From Halobaculum litoreum (GTDB taxonomy: Archaea > Halobacteriota > Halobacteria > Halobacteriales > Haloferacaceae): a stretch of DNA of 64,000 bases. Below, piece after piece: positions 27,162 through 35,943 of the stretch. Both the position numbers and the translations under genes were made by a program. The DNA is taken from NCBI RefSeq assembly GCF_030127125.1, contig NZ_CP126156.1, positions 620,001 to 684,000 on the forward strand, given 5' to 3'. The stretch's first letter is position 1. Every line of letters starts with the position of its first letter. Below the pieces are notes generated by a model. It saw only the letters and a program-made list of their open reading frames with translations. It was not told where the DNA came from and ran no database searches.

Positions 27162-27246
27162 TGCGCGGGACCGGATTCGAACCGGCGGACCCCTATGGGA
27201 CAGCGTCCTAAGCGCTGCGCCGTTGGCCTGGCTTGGCTACCCGCGC
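27162..27246 (-). tRNA. tRNA-Leu (anticodon UAG)
   Basis: An 85-nt cloverleaf with acceptor GCGCGGG/CCCGCGC (27240-27246 with 27163-27169) and discriminator A at 27162. The anticodon stem-loop CAGCG-CTTAGGA-CGCTG gives UAG, and the T-arm GGTTCGAATCC is standard. The long variable arm is typical of class II tRNA-Leu. No intron; CCA not encoded. A TATA-like acttacc lies about 30 nt upstream of its 5' end (27270-27280). Confidence 0.95.
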
Positions 27247-27298
27247 TCGCCCTCACGTACCCCGAATCGCGGTAAGTAGCTGTCGGACCGGGGCGACA

Positions 27299-27305
27299 GT
27301 TTATG
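27299..27305 (+). promoter_or_regulatory. TATA-like box of the TFB-like gene
   Basis: gtttatg, centred 30 nt before ATG 27332, fits a leaderless start and argues against using the out-of-frame ATG inside it (27303) as the start. Confidence 0.5.
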
Positions 27306-27331
27306 AGCGACGACCCCGAAGCGCCGACCGG

Positions 27332-27640
27332 ATGTACCGGGCACGCGACGAGGTCGACAACGAGGAGTGGCTCGCGCAGCTCCAGCGCGCCGCCGAGTCG
27401 CTCGACCTCTCCTCGGAGGCCCGTTCGAACGCCACCGACCTGTTCCTCTCGGGCGTCCCCGAGGCCGACCGCTCGAAGCCCGCGATGGCGGCGGCGGCGC
27501 TGTACGCCGGCGCCCTCATCGCCGGCGACGAGCGGCCGCAGACCGCCGTCGCCGAGGCGATGGACGCCACCCGGCTCTCCGTCCAACAACACTGGAAGGA
27601 CGTCCTCGAGGACGCCGGCTTCCGCCCGCCGTCGTGGTGA
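27332..27640 (+). CDS. Single cyclin-fold TFB-like protein
   Basis: 102 residues. The segment SKPAMAAAALYAGALIAGDERPQTAVAEAMDATRLSVQQHWKDVL has the helix pattern of a TFIIB/cyclin repeat ending in a helix-turn-helix, as in archaeal transcription factor B. Full TFB has a zinc ribbon and two repeats, so this is a one-repeat derivative, perhaps a DNA-binding regulator. ATG 27332 is favoured by homology and by the TATA box 30 nt upstream. Confidence 0.7.
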   Translation: MYRARDEVDNEEWLAQLQRAAESLDLSSEARSNATDLFLSGVPEADRSKPAMAAAALYAGALIAGDERPQTAVAEAMDATRLSVQQHWKDVLEDAGFRPPSW

Positions 27641-27676
27641 GCGGCGCGGCCGCCGGCCCCGCCGCCCGACGCGACC

Positions 27677-27892
27677 CTACTCGGTGAGCAGTCGGTACGC
27701 CAACAGCGCCAACCCCGCGAACGCCGCGAGCTGGCCCAGCAGGAACAGCGCCCCGCCGACGTACGCGAGCAGGCTGCCGGGGTCGCGGCCGCCGACCCGG
27801 ATCGCCTGATAGCCGAACAGGAGCGCGAGCCCGCCGGCGAGGAGCAGCTGTGTCGCGCGCGAGCGCCGCGTCAGCCAGCCGACGGCGTCCAC
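27677..27892 (-). CDS. Small two-span membrane protein (71 aa)
   Basis: From GTG 27892: a basic N-terminus (WLTRRSRATQ), a first span (LLLAGGLALLFGYQAI), a Gly/Asp loop, and a long second hydrophobic region (LLAYVGGALFLLGQLAAFAGLALLAYRLL). It starts 7 nt after the coaD stop, so it is probably the second gene of a coaD operon. No known family. Confidence 0.6.
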   Translation of the reverse strand: MDAVGWLTRRSRATQLLLAGGLALLFGYQAIRVGGRDPGSLLAYVGGALFLLGQLAAFAGLALLAYRLLTE

Positions 27893-27899
27893 GGGCGAC

Positions 27900-28400
27900 C
27901 TACTCCGCGTCCGGCGGGGCGGTGCCGCGGCCCTCGCGCTCGGGCGTGAGGTTCCCGTGCCGGTCGATCTCGCCCCGGACGATCCGTGTCGAGGAGATGC
28001 GGTCGCCGTCCTCGGCGGGGACGTGGTCGACGACCTCGATCCGCAGGCTCGGGAGGCCCTTCTGCTCGCGGATCTCGTTGACCCGTTCGGCGCCCGACTG
28101 CGTCTCCGGGGAGACGATGAGCGCGTCGAACCCCGGCTCGATCGCGATCCCGGTCGGCTTCGTGAGTTCGCGGATCTCGTACCGCCGGCCGTACTCGTCG
28201 GCCAACGGCGACAGCTCCGCCTCGAGGTCGCGCCGGCGCTCCTCGAACGGGCGGACGTAGCGGTCCGTGTGGCGCGTCTCCGGGGCCAGCTCGTCGGACG
28301 TGAGCCCGACGGTGAGGTCCCCGAGTTCGAACGCGCGCTCGAACAGCGCGCGGTGGCCGTCGTGGACCGGATCGAACGTCCCGCCCAGCGCGACGTGCAT
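27900..28400 (-). CDS. coaD: Phosphopantetheine adenylyltransferase, archaeal type
   Basis: 166 residues. The nucleotidyltransferase signature GGTFDPVHDGHRALF (T/HxGH class) opens the protein, and the closing ISSTRIVRGEI contains the ISSTR ATP-binding motif. It adenylates 4'-phosphopantetheine in coenzyme A synthesis. Length and the SDELAPETRHTDR insert fit the archaeal CoaD group. ATG 28400 chosen because homology starts at residue 1. Confidence 0.93.
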   Translation of the reverse strand: MHVALGGTFDPVHDGHRALFERAFELGDLTVGLTSDELAPETRHTDRYVRPFEERRRDLEAELSPLADEYGRRYEIRELTKPTGIAIEPGFDALIVSPETQSGAERVNEIREQKGLPSLRIEVVDHVPAEDGDRISSTRIVRGEIDRHGNLTPEREGRGTAPPDAE

Positions 28401-28475
28401 ACCCGGCGGTGGTGGCCCCGACACCTAAAAGCGACGTTACTCCCCGTCGCCGCCGTCGCGGCCGGCTCGCGGGCG

Positions 28476-29003
28476 TTACTCGTCGGCCTCGGTCGTCTCG
28501 ACCGAGATCCGAACCGGGTCGTCGGACCCGTCGTCCGTGCCGCCGTCGCCGCTGAGGCGCGCGTCGAGGTTGAACACCGTGTTGAGTTGGTCCTGCACCT
28601 CGCCGACCGCACCCTCGACGAGCGCCGCCGGCTCGATGGCCTCGTACTCGTAGGGGTTGTTGCCGGCGCCGGCCGCCTCCCGTTTCGTCCGGGTCACCGT
28701 CTCCTCGCCGTGGAGCTCCGCCAGCGCCTCGCGGACGGTGCTCGGGTACAGCCCGGTGCCCTCGGCGACCTCGTCGCTCGTCGACCCCGGGTGTTCGCGG
28801 AGGTAGACGTAGATCCGGGCGCGCGTCTCCGTGTCGAGCAGCCACGACAGCAGGTCGACGATCCGCTCGTCGAAGCCGTCGGCGACCTCCGTCGCGCTCT
28901 CCTCGATCCGCTCGGCGGCCTCCCTGAGCTCGCCGCGCTCGCGCTCCTCGTCGGCGGCGCCGTCCGACTCGTGGCCGTCCTCGGTGGCTTCGTCGGTAGA
29001 CAT
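28476..29003 (-). CDS. Helix-turn-helix transcriptional regulator
   Basis: 175 residues. An acidic coiled N-terminus (1-50) is followed by a winged-helix domain (LDTETRARIYVYLREHPGSTSDEVAEGTGLYPSTVREALAEL, helix-turn-helix about residues 65-95; wing RTKREAAGAGNNPYEYEAI). The C-terminus EVQDQLNTVFNLDARL may dimerise. Resembles haloarchaeal ArsR/TrmB-like regulators. It shares a strand with gshA upstream and coaD downstream; target genes unknown. Confidence 0.82.
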   Translation of the reverse strand: MSTDEATEDGHESDGAADEERERGELREAAERIEESATEVADGFDERIVDLLSWLLDTETRARIYVYLREHPGSTSDEVAEGTGLYPSTVREALAELHGEETVTRTKREAAGAGNNPYEYEAIEPAALVEGAVGEVQDQLNTVFNLDARLSGDGGTDDGSDDPVRISVETTEADE

Positions 29004-29104
29004 GTGTCGCTAGCCGCTGGTCGGAACTGCGGAGGGAAAACCCCGTCGCCCGGTACGGTTCCCGATAGCCGGGAGGACCCGCACGGACGGCGCCGCGACG
29101 CCGG

Positions 29105-30220
29105 TCACGCGTCGTGTTCGTCGAGCAGGAGCGCGCGGCACAGCGCGTCGAGGCCGCCGGCGTCGCGGATGCGGCGCTGGCGGGCCGCGCCCGACTCCCG
29201 CTCCAGCAGGAACCGGGGGCCCTCGACGCCGAGCCGGTCGCACTGGCGGTCGACGACCGTCGGGAGGTCCACCGTCGACTCGCCGTCGCGGTCGAGGAAC
29301 GACGCGTCGCGGCCGTGGCGGACCGCGCGCCACTTGTTCTCGTCGAGGAGTTCCCGGCGGAGCCCGCGGCCGTCGCCGCCGGCCGCCGCGTCCGGCGCCG
29401 CCTCGTCCTCGTAGCGTTCGGCGAGGTCGACGACGAGCGCGTGCACCCACTCGACGAACGCGACGACGACGTCGGGGTTCGACTGGCCGTCGGGGGTGCG
29501 CACCTCGACGGTGCCGTGGCCGGTGTGCGGGCGCACGTCGAACCACAGCTCGCCGCGGTCCTCGATGGAGCCGTGCTCGACCATCCGACGCTCGAAGTCC
29601 CGGTACGCCGCGAACGAGTCGAAGTAGCCCGGCATCCCCGTGTTGGGGAGGTTCTCGAACACCGTCGCGCGCGCCGACGCCAAGCCCGTGTCGAACCCGT
29701 TCCAGAACGGGGAGTTGGCCGACAGCGCGAGCATCGGCGGGAGGCTCCACCGCAGTTCGTTCGCGACCCACGTCGCCTTGTCCGCGTCGTCGACGCCGAC
29801 GTGGACGTGGAGGCCGGCGGTCGTGTTGCGGTGTTGCGGGTAGCGGATCCGGTCCAACTGCGAGCGGTAGCGGGGCTTCTCGGCGTGGTCGAGGTCGCGC
29901 CACACCGCCGCGGGGTGGAGGCCCGCGCCCGCGACCCGGAGGTCGTACGACCCGGCGTGCTCGACGAGCGCCTCGCGGACGGCGACGACGCGGTCGCGGA
30001 CGTCGCCGGGGTCCTCGATCAGCGGCGTCTGACTCTCGACGACGAACTTGAACAGTTCGTGGTCGATGCGTCCCGCGAGCGGCTCGGGCGGCTCGCGCTC
30101 GCCGTACACCAGTCGGTCGCTCCCGGAGGCGGGGCGGCCCTCGTCGTCGACGACGTAGAACTCCTCCTCGACACCCAGGGTGCCCATCCGGTCGAACGCC
30201 GCGGCCGAACCCGTGTCCAT
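29105..30220 (-). CDS. gshA: Glutamate--cysteine ligase (GCS2 type)
   Basis: 371 residues, GCS2/YbdK family. The family opening [11 protein letters not shown] (metal-binding Glu residues) is at 15-25, with [44 protein letters not shown] and [13 protein letters not shown] following in order. It makes gamma-glutamylcysteine, the main low-molecular-weight thiol of haloarchaea. ATG 30220 is leaderless, with a TATA box at 30241-30253. Catalytic His and Glu are intact. Confidence 0.93.
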   Translation of the reverse strand: MDTGSAAAFDRMGTLGVEEEFYVVDDEGRPASGSDRLVYGEREPPEPLAGRIDHELFKFVVESQTPLIEDPGDVRDRVVAVREALVEHAGSYDLRVAGAGLHPAAVWRDLDHAEKPRYRSQLDRIRYPQHRNTTAGLHVHVGVDDADKATWVANELRWSLPPMLALSANSPFWNGFDTGLASARATVFENLPNTGMPGYFDSFAAYRDFERRMVEHGSIEDRGELWFDVRPHTGHGTVEVRTPDGQSNPDVVVAFVEWVHALVVDLAERYEDEAAPDAAAGGDGRGLRRELLDENKWRAVRHGRDASFLDRDGESTVDLPTVVDRQCDRLGVEGPRFLLERESGAARQRRIRDAGGLDALCRALLLDEHDA

Positions 30221-30240
30221 CGGCGACGGCTTCGACGTGG

Positions 30241-30253
30241 GGCGATAAATAGG
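30241..30253 (-). promoter_or_regulatory. TATA-like box of gshA
   Basis: Minus-strand sequence cctatttatcgcc, centred 28 nt upstream of ATG 30220, in a G+C-rich background. Confidence 0.65.
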
Positions 30254-30326
30254 TCGGGAAACCGGGCGTGTCGTGTCCGCGGCCGTGGCTGTCGACGCCG
30301 TCGCGGCCGACCACGCCGACGCGGCG

Positions 30327-30962
30327 TCACTTCGGCGTCGCCACGACGCCGAGGTGGTCCTCGTGGTAGCGGTCCAGCGACCGGGTCTCCAGCACCTCGT
30401 ACGCCTCCCGCAGCTCCGCGAGCACCTCGTCGAACACGGCGTCGGGAGCGGCGGCGACGTCCTCCGAGCGGGCCTTCACCGCGAGCAGGAGGCGGCCGTC
30501 CTCGGCGAGGAACCGCCGATTGCGCACCGCCACGTCCGCCTGCCCGCGGGTCGCGACGTCCTGCACGAGCACGTCGCAGTCGGCCTCGACGACGTGGGCG
30601 TACGTCTCCGGCCGGCGCGCGTCCTTGAGCAGCGGGAACAGGTTCGGGCGCGACGCACAGGCGTCGAGGAGGTCGCGGACGGGGCGCGGCGAGAACTCGA
30701 CGGCGTACGTCGGCCCCGCGAAGTCGGCGACGTGGCTCACGGTGGTGCCGTTGGCCGCCCCGAGGTACAGGGCCGTCTCGCCGCCCGCCAGCCCGGTGTC
30801 CATCCCGAGCGCCAGCATCGCGCCGAGCTTCGAGCGCCCGGCGTCCCACGCGCGCCACTCGCCGTCGGTCGGCTCGCCGTACACCGGCTCGCCACGGGTG
30901 CAGAGCCGCTCGCGACCGTCGACCTCGCGGCGTTCCACGCCCTCCGGGAGGGTGTCACTCAC
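30327..30962 (-). CDS. flpA: Fibrillarin-like rRNA/tRNA 2'-O-methyltransferase
   Basis: 211 residues, S-adenosylmethionine-dependent methyltransferase of archaeal C/D box sRNPs. Recognisable: GEPVYGE and [17 protein letters not shown] near the N-terminus, the methyl-donor site [24 protein letters not shown], and the [11 protein letters not shown] motif. It works with Nop5, whose gene overlaps its start: GTG 30962 and the nop5 stop share 8 bases (GTGAGTGA). The GTG is preferred over upstream codons because homology begins there. Confidence 0.95.
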   Translation of the reverse strand: MSDTLPEGVERREVDGRERLCTRGEPVYGEPTDGEWRAWDAGRSKLGAMLALGMDTGLAGGETALYLGAANGTTVSHVADFAGPTYAVEFSPRPVRDLLDACASRPNLFPLLKDARRPETYAHVVEADCDVLVQDVATRGQADVAVRNRRFLAEDGRLLLAVKARSEDVAAAPDAVFDEVLAELREAYEVLETRSLDRYHEDHLGVVATPK

Positions 30963-31821
30963 CGTCGCCACCCCCGCCGGCCGCGTCGGGGGCACGCGCA
31001 CGGATCGTGCGCATCCGCTCGTCCAACTCCGCCTCCAGTTCGGGGCGGTAGTCGCCGGAGTAGTGGTCGATGCGGGCGGCGATGGTGAGCTTCCCGGCGA
31101 GCGCGCGGGAGGCGGAGCCGCGGTCCTCGGGGCGGGTGCCGCGGACGTACTCGTGGGTGTAGATGATCCCGTGTTTCGGCGAGGAGCCGTGGCCGCGGAG
31201 GTGCGCGAACAGCGCGTCCTCCGCCCCGAGCACCTGCAGGGTGCCGGAGGGCTTCTTCGCCAGCGGCTCCAGTCCGCCCGCCAGCGAGATCAGGCGGGCG
31301 GCGAGCACCGGCCCCGCCAGCGCCGCGAGGTTCGGCGCGGCGACCGGCGCGCGCGACTCGATGAACCCCGCCAACTCGTCGGCCTCCGCGGCGAGGTCGG
31401 CGACGCGCGTCGCCAGCGACACCACGCGCTCCTCGGCGGGTCCGTCGGGGTCGCGCTCGGCGAGGGCGCGACAGCCGTCGACACCGGTGCCAGCGTCGGG
31501 GAACAGCGTCCCGGCCCACTCCGAGACGCGCTCGGCGAGTTCGTTGGCGACGCGCTCGGCGTCGTCCATGGCGCGGACGGCGTGGAGCAGTTGGCGGTCG
31601 TCGGCGCGCTCGCGCTCGTCGACCGCGGCGCGGGTCGCCGCGACCGTCGCCTCGCGCAGTTTCGCGTAGTAGTCGTCCTCGTCGGTCGCGAACCCGGCGT
31701 CGACGGCCGCGGCCGGCCAGTCGGCGGGCGCGTTCGCCGAGCCGTCCCTGACGCGGTCGGCCGGCGTCTCCTCGTCGCCGACGGCGAACCAGCCCGCGGC
31801 CGCGGCGTCGTTGCTCGTCAT
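30955..31821 (-). CDS. nop5: NOP5/NOP56-family C/D box ribonucleoprotein protein
   Basis: 288 residues. A haloarchaeal N-terminal domain and coiled coil (residues 60-150) precede the Nop domain, with APNLAALAGPVLAARLISLAGG, GTLQVLGAEDALFAHL and SSPKHGIIYTHEY. It scaffolds fibrillarin and the box C/D guide RNA with L7Ae. Partner fibrillarin is the next gene, overlapping by 8 bases. ATG 31821 lies about 29 nt downstream of a TATA-like gctaatca. Confidence 0.94.
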   Translation of the reverse strand: MTSNDAAAAGWFAVGDEETPADRVRDGSANAPADWPAAAVDAGFATDEDDYYAKLREATVAATRAAVDERERADDRQLLHAVRAMDDAERVANELAERVSEWAGTLFPDAGTGVDGCRALAERDPDGPAEERVVSLATRVADLAAEADELAGFIESRAPVAAPNLAALAGPVLAARLISLAGGLEPLAKKPSGTLQVLGAEDALFAHLRGHGSSPKHGIIYTHEYVRGTRPEDRGSASRALAGKLTIAARIDHYSGDYRPELEAELDERMRTIRARAPDAAGGGGDGE

Positions 31822-31916
31822 ACGGGCCCGTTCCCCGCCGCCGTTGATTAGCGTTGTCTCCGCGGGCGGGGATACGAACCGAGTAACCTTTGCCCGCTAC
31901 TGTTCACCACCCGGCC

Positions 31917-33119
31917 ATGCAACAGCCGGACCTCGACCGACCCGAGGCGCCCGACGTCGGCGAACTCACCCCGCCCGAGCGCACGCTGATGGGCCCCGGC
32001 CCGAGCGACGTCGATCCGCGGGTGCTCCGCGCGATGAGCACGCCGCTGGTCGGCCACCTCGACCCCGCGTTCGTCGACATCATGGACGAGACCCAGGAGC
32101 TGCTCCGCTACACGTTCCGGACCGACAACCGGTGGACCATCCCCGTCTCCGGCACGGGGTCGGCGTCGATGGAGGCGGCCATCGGCAACCTCGTCGAGCC
32201 GGGCGACACGATGCTCGTGCCCACGAACGGCTACTTCGGCGGCCGGATGGCCGAGATGGCGCGTCGCGCCGGCGGCGACGTCGTCGAGGTCGACGCCCCG
32301 TGGGGCGAGCCGCTCGACCCCGTCGACGTGCAGGCCGCCTTCGACGAACACCAGCCCGACGTGTTCGGGTTCGTCCACGCCGAGACCTCGACCGGCGTGT
32401 TGCAGCCGGCGGTGTCGGAGCTGACGAGCATCGCCCACGACCACGACGCGTTCGTGATCGCCGACTGCGTCACCTCGCTGGGCGGCGTCCCGCTGGAGGT
32501 CGACGAGTGGGACGTCGACGCCGCCTACTCCGGGCCCCAGAAGTGTCTCTCGTGTCCGCCCGGCGCGTCGCCGCTGACGCTGAACGACCGCGCGATGGAC
32601 AAGGTGCTCTCCCGCGAGGAGCCCGCCCGCTCGTGGTACCTCGACCTGTCGCTGCTGGAGGGGTACTGGGGCGAGGAGCGCGCGTACCACCACACGGCGC
32701 CGATCACGAACGTGTACGCGCTCCGCGAGGCGCTGCGGCTCGTCGCCGAGGAGGGTATCGAGGCGCGCTGGAGGCGCCACCGCGAGACCGCGGGCGCGCT
32801 CAAGGCCGGGCTGGAGGCGATGGGGCTGGAGACGAACGCCGCCGAGGAGTACTGGCTGCCGAGCCTCAACGCGGTGCGCGTGCCCGACGGCGTCGACGAC
32901 GGCGCCGTCATCGCGGACCTGCTGGAGCACTACGACCTGGAGATCGCCTCCGGTCTCGGCGACCTCGCGGGGGAGATCTTCCGGATCGGCTGTATGGGCC
33001 ACTCCGCGCGGCCGGGGAACGTCTCGCTGCTCGTCTCCGCGCTCGGCCAGACGCTCGCCGAGCACGGCGCCGCCGTCGACGTCGGGGCGGGCGTCGAGGC
33101 GACCGCCGAGCGGCTGTAA
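31917..33119 (+). CDS. Class V aminotransferase (alanine--glyoxylate/serine--pyruvate type)
   Basis: 400 residues, PLP fold type I class V. The PLP lysine is Lys209 in SGPQKCLSCPPG. The N-terminal MGPGPSDVDPRVLRAMSTPLVGHLDP is characteristic of alanine:glyoxylate aminotransferase, along with IPVSGTGSASMEA and ADCVTSLGGVPLEVD (PLP Asp). Likely works in glyoxylate, serine or alanine turnover. ATG 31917 is supported by homology. Divergent from nop5. Confidence 0.9.
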   Translation: MQQPDLDRPEAPDVGELTPPERTLMGPGPSDVDPRVLRAMSTPLVGHLDPAFVDIMDETQELLRYTFRTDNRWTIPVSGTGSASMEAAIGNLVEPGDTMLVPTNGYFGGRMAEMARRAGGDVVEVDAPWGEPLDPVDVQAAFDEHQPDVFGFVHAETSTGVLQPAVSELTSIAHDHDAFVIADCVTSLGGVPLEVDEWDVDAAYSGPQKCLSCPPGASPLTLNDRAMDKVLSREEPARSWYLDLSLLEGYWGEERAYHHTAPITNVYALREALRLVAEEGIEARWRRHRETAGALKAGLEAMGLETNAAEEYWLPSLNAVRVPDGVDDGAVIADLLEHYDLEIASGLGDLAGEIFRIGCMGHSARPGNVSLLVSALGQTLAEHGAAVDVGAGVEATAERL

Positions 33120-33193
33120 CGGCCCCTCACCCCGACGCCGTCGTCCCGACGGCCACCAGGTCCAAGTGTCGTGCGGGGCGACCTGCGGGTCAC

Positions 33194-33421
33194 ATGGACG
33201 AGGTACTCGAGGCCGCGGAGGTCGTGGCGGACTCGGAACTGGAGGGGGCCGTCGTCTGGCTGTGCAGGGTCGTCGGCATCCTGCTCGCGGTGGCCGGCGC
33301 GGGGCTGTGGCTGTTCACCGGCGCCGGGCTGTTGTGGCTCCCGGCGATCCTCATGGTCGGCGGCCTCCTGCTGGCGACGGTGCCCCAACTCCTGCTGGAG
33401 TTGGCCGGCGTGTTCGCCTGA
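33194..33421 (+). CDS. Small membrane protein (75 aa)
   Basis: Acidic N-terminus (DEVLEAAEVVADSELEG) followed by two hydrophobic segments (about 20-40 and 44-70) separated by a short turn. No domain recognised. The 74-nt gap after the aminotransferase and 71-nt gap before uspA make co-transcription possible but unproved. Confidence 0.6.
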   Translation: MDEVLEAAEVVADSELEGAVVWLCRVVGILLAVAGAGLWLFTGAGLLWLPAILMVGGLLLATVPQLLLELAGVFA

Positions 33422-33492
33422 CACGGGCGGGCCGACCGGACGCGGCGCCGCGTCGACCACTTTTTCGTCTCGCCGTCCCAACGGGACGCCGT

Positions 33493-33999
33493 ATGTACGA
33501 GGACATCCTGCTGGCGACCAACGGCGGCAACGCGTCGATCAACGCCACCGACCACGCGCTGGAACTGGCCGCGGACCGCGCCCGACTGCTCGACGACCTC
33601 GACGTGGCCGTCGAGCGGGAGGCGACGCTGCACGCGCTGTTCGTCGTCGACGAGGCCGCGATCACGACGTACTCGGGCGACGAGTACGTCGACGGCCACG
33701 AGGGGCCGGAGTACGGCTTCGAGGACCTCGGCGAGGAGACGCTCGCCGACGTGCGCGAGCGCGGCGAGGCCGCCGGCGTCTCCGTCGAGACGTACCTCCA
33801 GCACGGCACGCCCGAGGAGACGATCCTCGAGGTGGCCGACGAGGTCGACGCCGACCTGATCGTCGCCGGGAGCCAGCGCCGTCCCGACGAGTACCGGATG
33901 CTCGTGGGGAGCGTCACCGAGCGCGTCGTCCGCGCGAGCGACCGCCCCGTGCTGGTCGTGAAGACGCCCGTCGACGAGGCGGGCGAGCCGCTCGTGTGA
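33493..33999 (+). CDS. Universal stress protein (UspA family)
   Basis: 168 residues. The N-terminal DILLATNGG loop and the C-terminal ATP-binding stretch AGSQRRPDEYRMLVGSVTERVVRASDRPVLVV (G-2x-G-9x-G-like) are characteristic. Has an insert around residue 60 (TTYSGDEYVDGHEG). Paralogue of the UspA at 4653. ATG 33493 is the first codon of homology. Confidence 0.88.
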   Translation: MYEDILLATNGGNASINATDHALELAADRARLLDDLDVAVEREATLHALFVVDEAAITTYSGDEYVDGHEGPEYGFEDLGEETLADVRERGEAAGVSVETYLQHGTPEETILEVADEVDADLIVAGSQRRPDEYRMLVGSVTERVVRASDRPVLVVKTPVDEAGEPLV

Positions 34000-34023
34000 G
34001 GCGGCCGCCGCGCGGTCGCACGC

Positions 34024-35280
34024 TCACCACTCGCCGAGCGCGTTCGCGCCGTGGAAGCGCCACAACACGCCGAGGAAGGTGAGCGCGCCGAGCACGGCGA
34101 ACCCGCCGCCGAGGTAGAACACCGAGTCCATCCCGACGTTCGCCATCAGCCACCCGCCGACGACGGGCGCGATCACGGAGCCGGGGCGCCACACCAACTC
34201 GCGGATGCCGAAGCTGGAGGCGACGCCCTCCCCGTCGCTGCCCTCGTCGGCGAACAGCGCCATGCTCGCGGGCTCGCGGAAGCTGTCGGCGACTCCCAGC
34301 CCGCAGTTGAGGAGGACGAGGGGGACGAACGCGGCGGAGACCGCCCCGACGACGGGGTAGGCGGTCGGGAGCCCGAGCGCCTCGCCGAGCATCGGCGTGA
34401 ACGGCACCGCGAGCGCGACGAGGCCGTACGCGCCGCCGCCGGCGAACACGAACAGCGCGCGGCCGGCGGAGTCGGAGAGGCGGCCGGTGTACGGCTGGAA
34501 CAGCATGTTCGTGAACTTCTCGGAGACGGTGATGACGGCGACCGCGAACGCGGGGTACGCGAGCCCGCCGTTGACCGCGGCGTAGCCCGCGAAGAACGGG
34601 ATCCAGTTGCGGACGAGCGTGACGGCGACGGCGTACTGGGCGCGGAAGGAGGTGAGCGTGAGGATCCGACGGTTCACCGCCAGATCGGAGAACGGGAACC
34701 CCTCGATGCGGGTGTCGTCGTCGGACAGCAGCAGCGCGGTCGCGCCGAAGGTGACGACGTACAGCGCGGAGATGAGGAGGAACACCTCGCGGGCGCCGTC
34801 GAAGTAGTCGTACAGGAACCCCGCCGACAGGCCGCCGAGGATGGAGGCGGCGAAGGCGGCGGCGTTGGCGCGACCGATCCGGTTGGCGCGCGTGCCGCGC
34901 GTCGCGAGTTCGCCGACCAGCCCCAGCGTCATCAGCCCCATCCCGGTGAACACGACGCCCTGTGCCGCGCGGACGGCGAGCAGTTGGGGCTCGGTCGCGG
35001 CGAACGCGAACGCCCCGTACGTGGCGATGCCGACGGCGAGCGTGCCAAGCAGGACCAGTCGCTTGTCGTAGCGGTCGCCCGCCCACGCGAGCGGGACGAC
35101 CATCACGGTCTGGGCGAGCGTGTAGACGGTGTAGAACAGGCCCGCGCCGACGCCCGCGATGCCGAGGTCGGCCGCCAGCTTCGGGAAGAGGATGACCAGC
35201 GAGATGCTCCCGAAGCCGCCGGCGAACCGCGAGAGGTACAGCGTCCAAAACTGGAGGGGCGAGGCCGAGGAGTCGGTCAC
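34024..35280 (-). CDS. Major facilitator superfamily transporter
   Basis: 418 residues, twelve predicted spans. The loop between spans 2 and 3 reads GDRYDKRLVLLG, the MFS motif A. The N-terminus FWTLYLSRFAGGFG starts span 1. A short acidic cytoplasmic region DDDTRIEG separates the halves. Substrate not predictable; could be an efflux or sugar/organic acid carrier. GTG 35280 chosen because span 1 follows directly and the upstream frame is Arg/Pro-rich. Confidence 0.9.
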   Translation of the reverse strand: MTDSSASPLQFWTLYLSRFAGGFGSISLVILFPKLAADLGIAGVGAGLFYTVYTLAQTVMVVPLAWAGDRYDKRLVLLGTLAVGIATYGAFAFAATEPQLLAVRAAQGVVFTGMGLMTLGLVGELATRGTRANRIGRANAAAFAASILGGLSAGFLYDYFDGAREVFLLISALYVVTFGATALLLSDDDTRIEGFPFSDLAVNRRILTLTSFRAQYAVAVTLVRNWIPFFAGYAAVNGGLAYPAFAVAVITVSEKFTNMLFQPYTGRLSDSAGRALFVFAGGGAYGLVALAVPFTPMLGEALGLPTAYPVVGAVSAAFVPLVLLNCGLGVADSFREPASMALFADEGSDGEGVASSFGIRELVWRPGSVIAPVVGGWLMANVGMDSVFYLGGGFAVLGALTFLGVLWRFHGANALGEW

Positions 35281-35368
35281 GTTCCGGCGTTCGCGGGGGG
35301 AGTGAAATGGCCGTCGAACCCGCGCGGTCGACTGGGGGGCTCTTGACCCCGGCGGGCGTACCGCCGGC

Positions 35369-35820
35369 GTGGTCTCCCTGCTCGACACGTACATCGAGAA
35401 CCGCGAGCGCGTCCAGCCGGACGACACCAACAACTACGACACCGCCCACGGCGGCAACGTCGCCAAGTGGATGGACGAGGTCGGCGCGATGTCGGCGATG
35501 CGCCTCGCGGGCAACCCCTGTGTCACGGCCAGCATCGACCGGCTCGACTTCGCGCGCCCCATCCCGCGGGGCGACACCTGCGTCATCGAGTCGTACGTGT
35601 ACGCGACGGGACGCACCTCGGTGCGGGTCCGTCTGCGGGCGTTCCGCGAGACGCCGGAGACCGGCGCGCGCGAGTTGACGACGGAGGCGACGTTCGTCTT
35701 CGTCGCGCTCGACGAGGACCGCCGGCCCACGCCGGTGCCGGATCTGGCGGTCGACGGCGAGCGCGAGGAAGAAGCCGGCGGGCGGCGCTGGCGGCCGAAC
35801 CGGACGAGCCGGACCGGTAG
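35369..35820 (+). CDS. Acyl-CoA thioesterase (hotdog fold), C-terminal frameshift
   Basis: Hotdog-domain thioesterase. Conserved are NYDTAHGGNVAKWMDEVGAMSAMRLAG and the Asp in TASIDRLDFARPIPRGDT. After VPDLAVDGEREEEA the given frame becomes Arg-rich and runs to 35947, overlapping the next gene. Adding one base near 35777 instead gives RAALAAEPDEPDR and a stop at 35818-35820, a protein of about 150 residues, the usual size. GTG 35369 start. It hydrolyses acyl-CoA, chain length unknown. Confidence 0.82.
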
Positions 35821-35943
35821 GCCGGTGCGGCGCCGTGGTCCGTCCCCCGACCACGCCGGAACCGTCCCGGCGACGGCGTTCGAGGCGACGACCCGGGTCG
35901 TCGCCGGCGGCAGACTTATCCGTGTGAGGTCGAACGGACGGCA

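Noticed and set aside
27303-27809. ATG 27303 frame as the TFB-like gene start
   Set aside because: This frame is Arg/Thr/Pro-rich and does not encode the cyclin fold, and the ATG sits in the likely TATA box. The frame from 27332 does.
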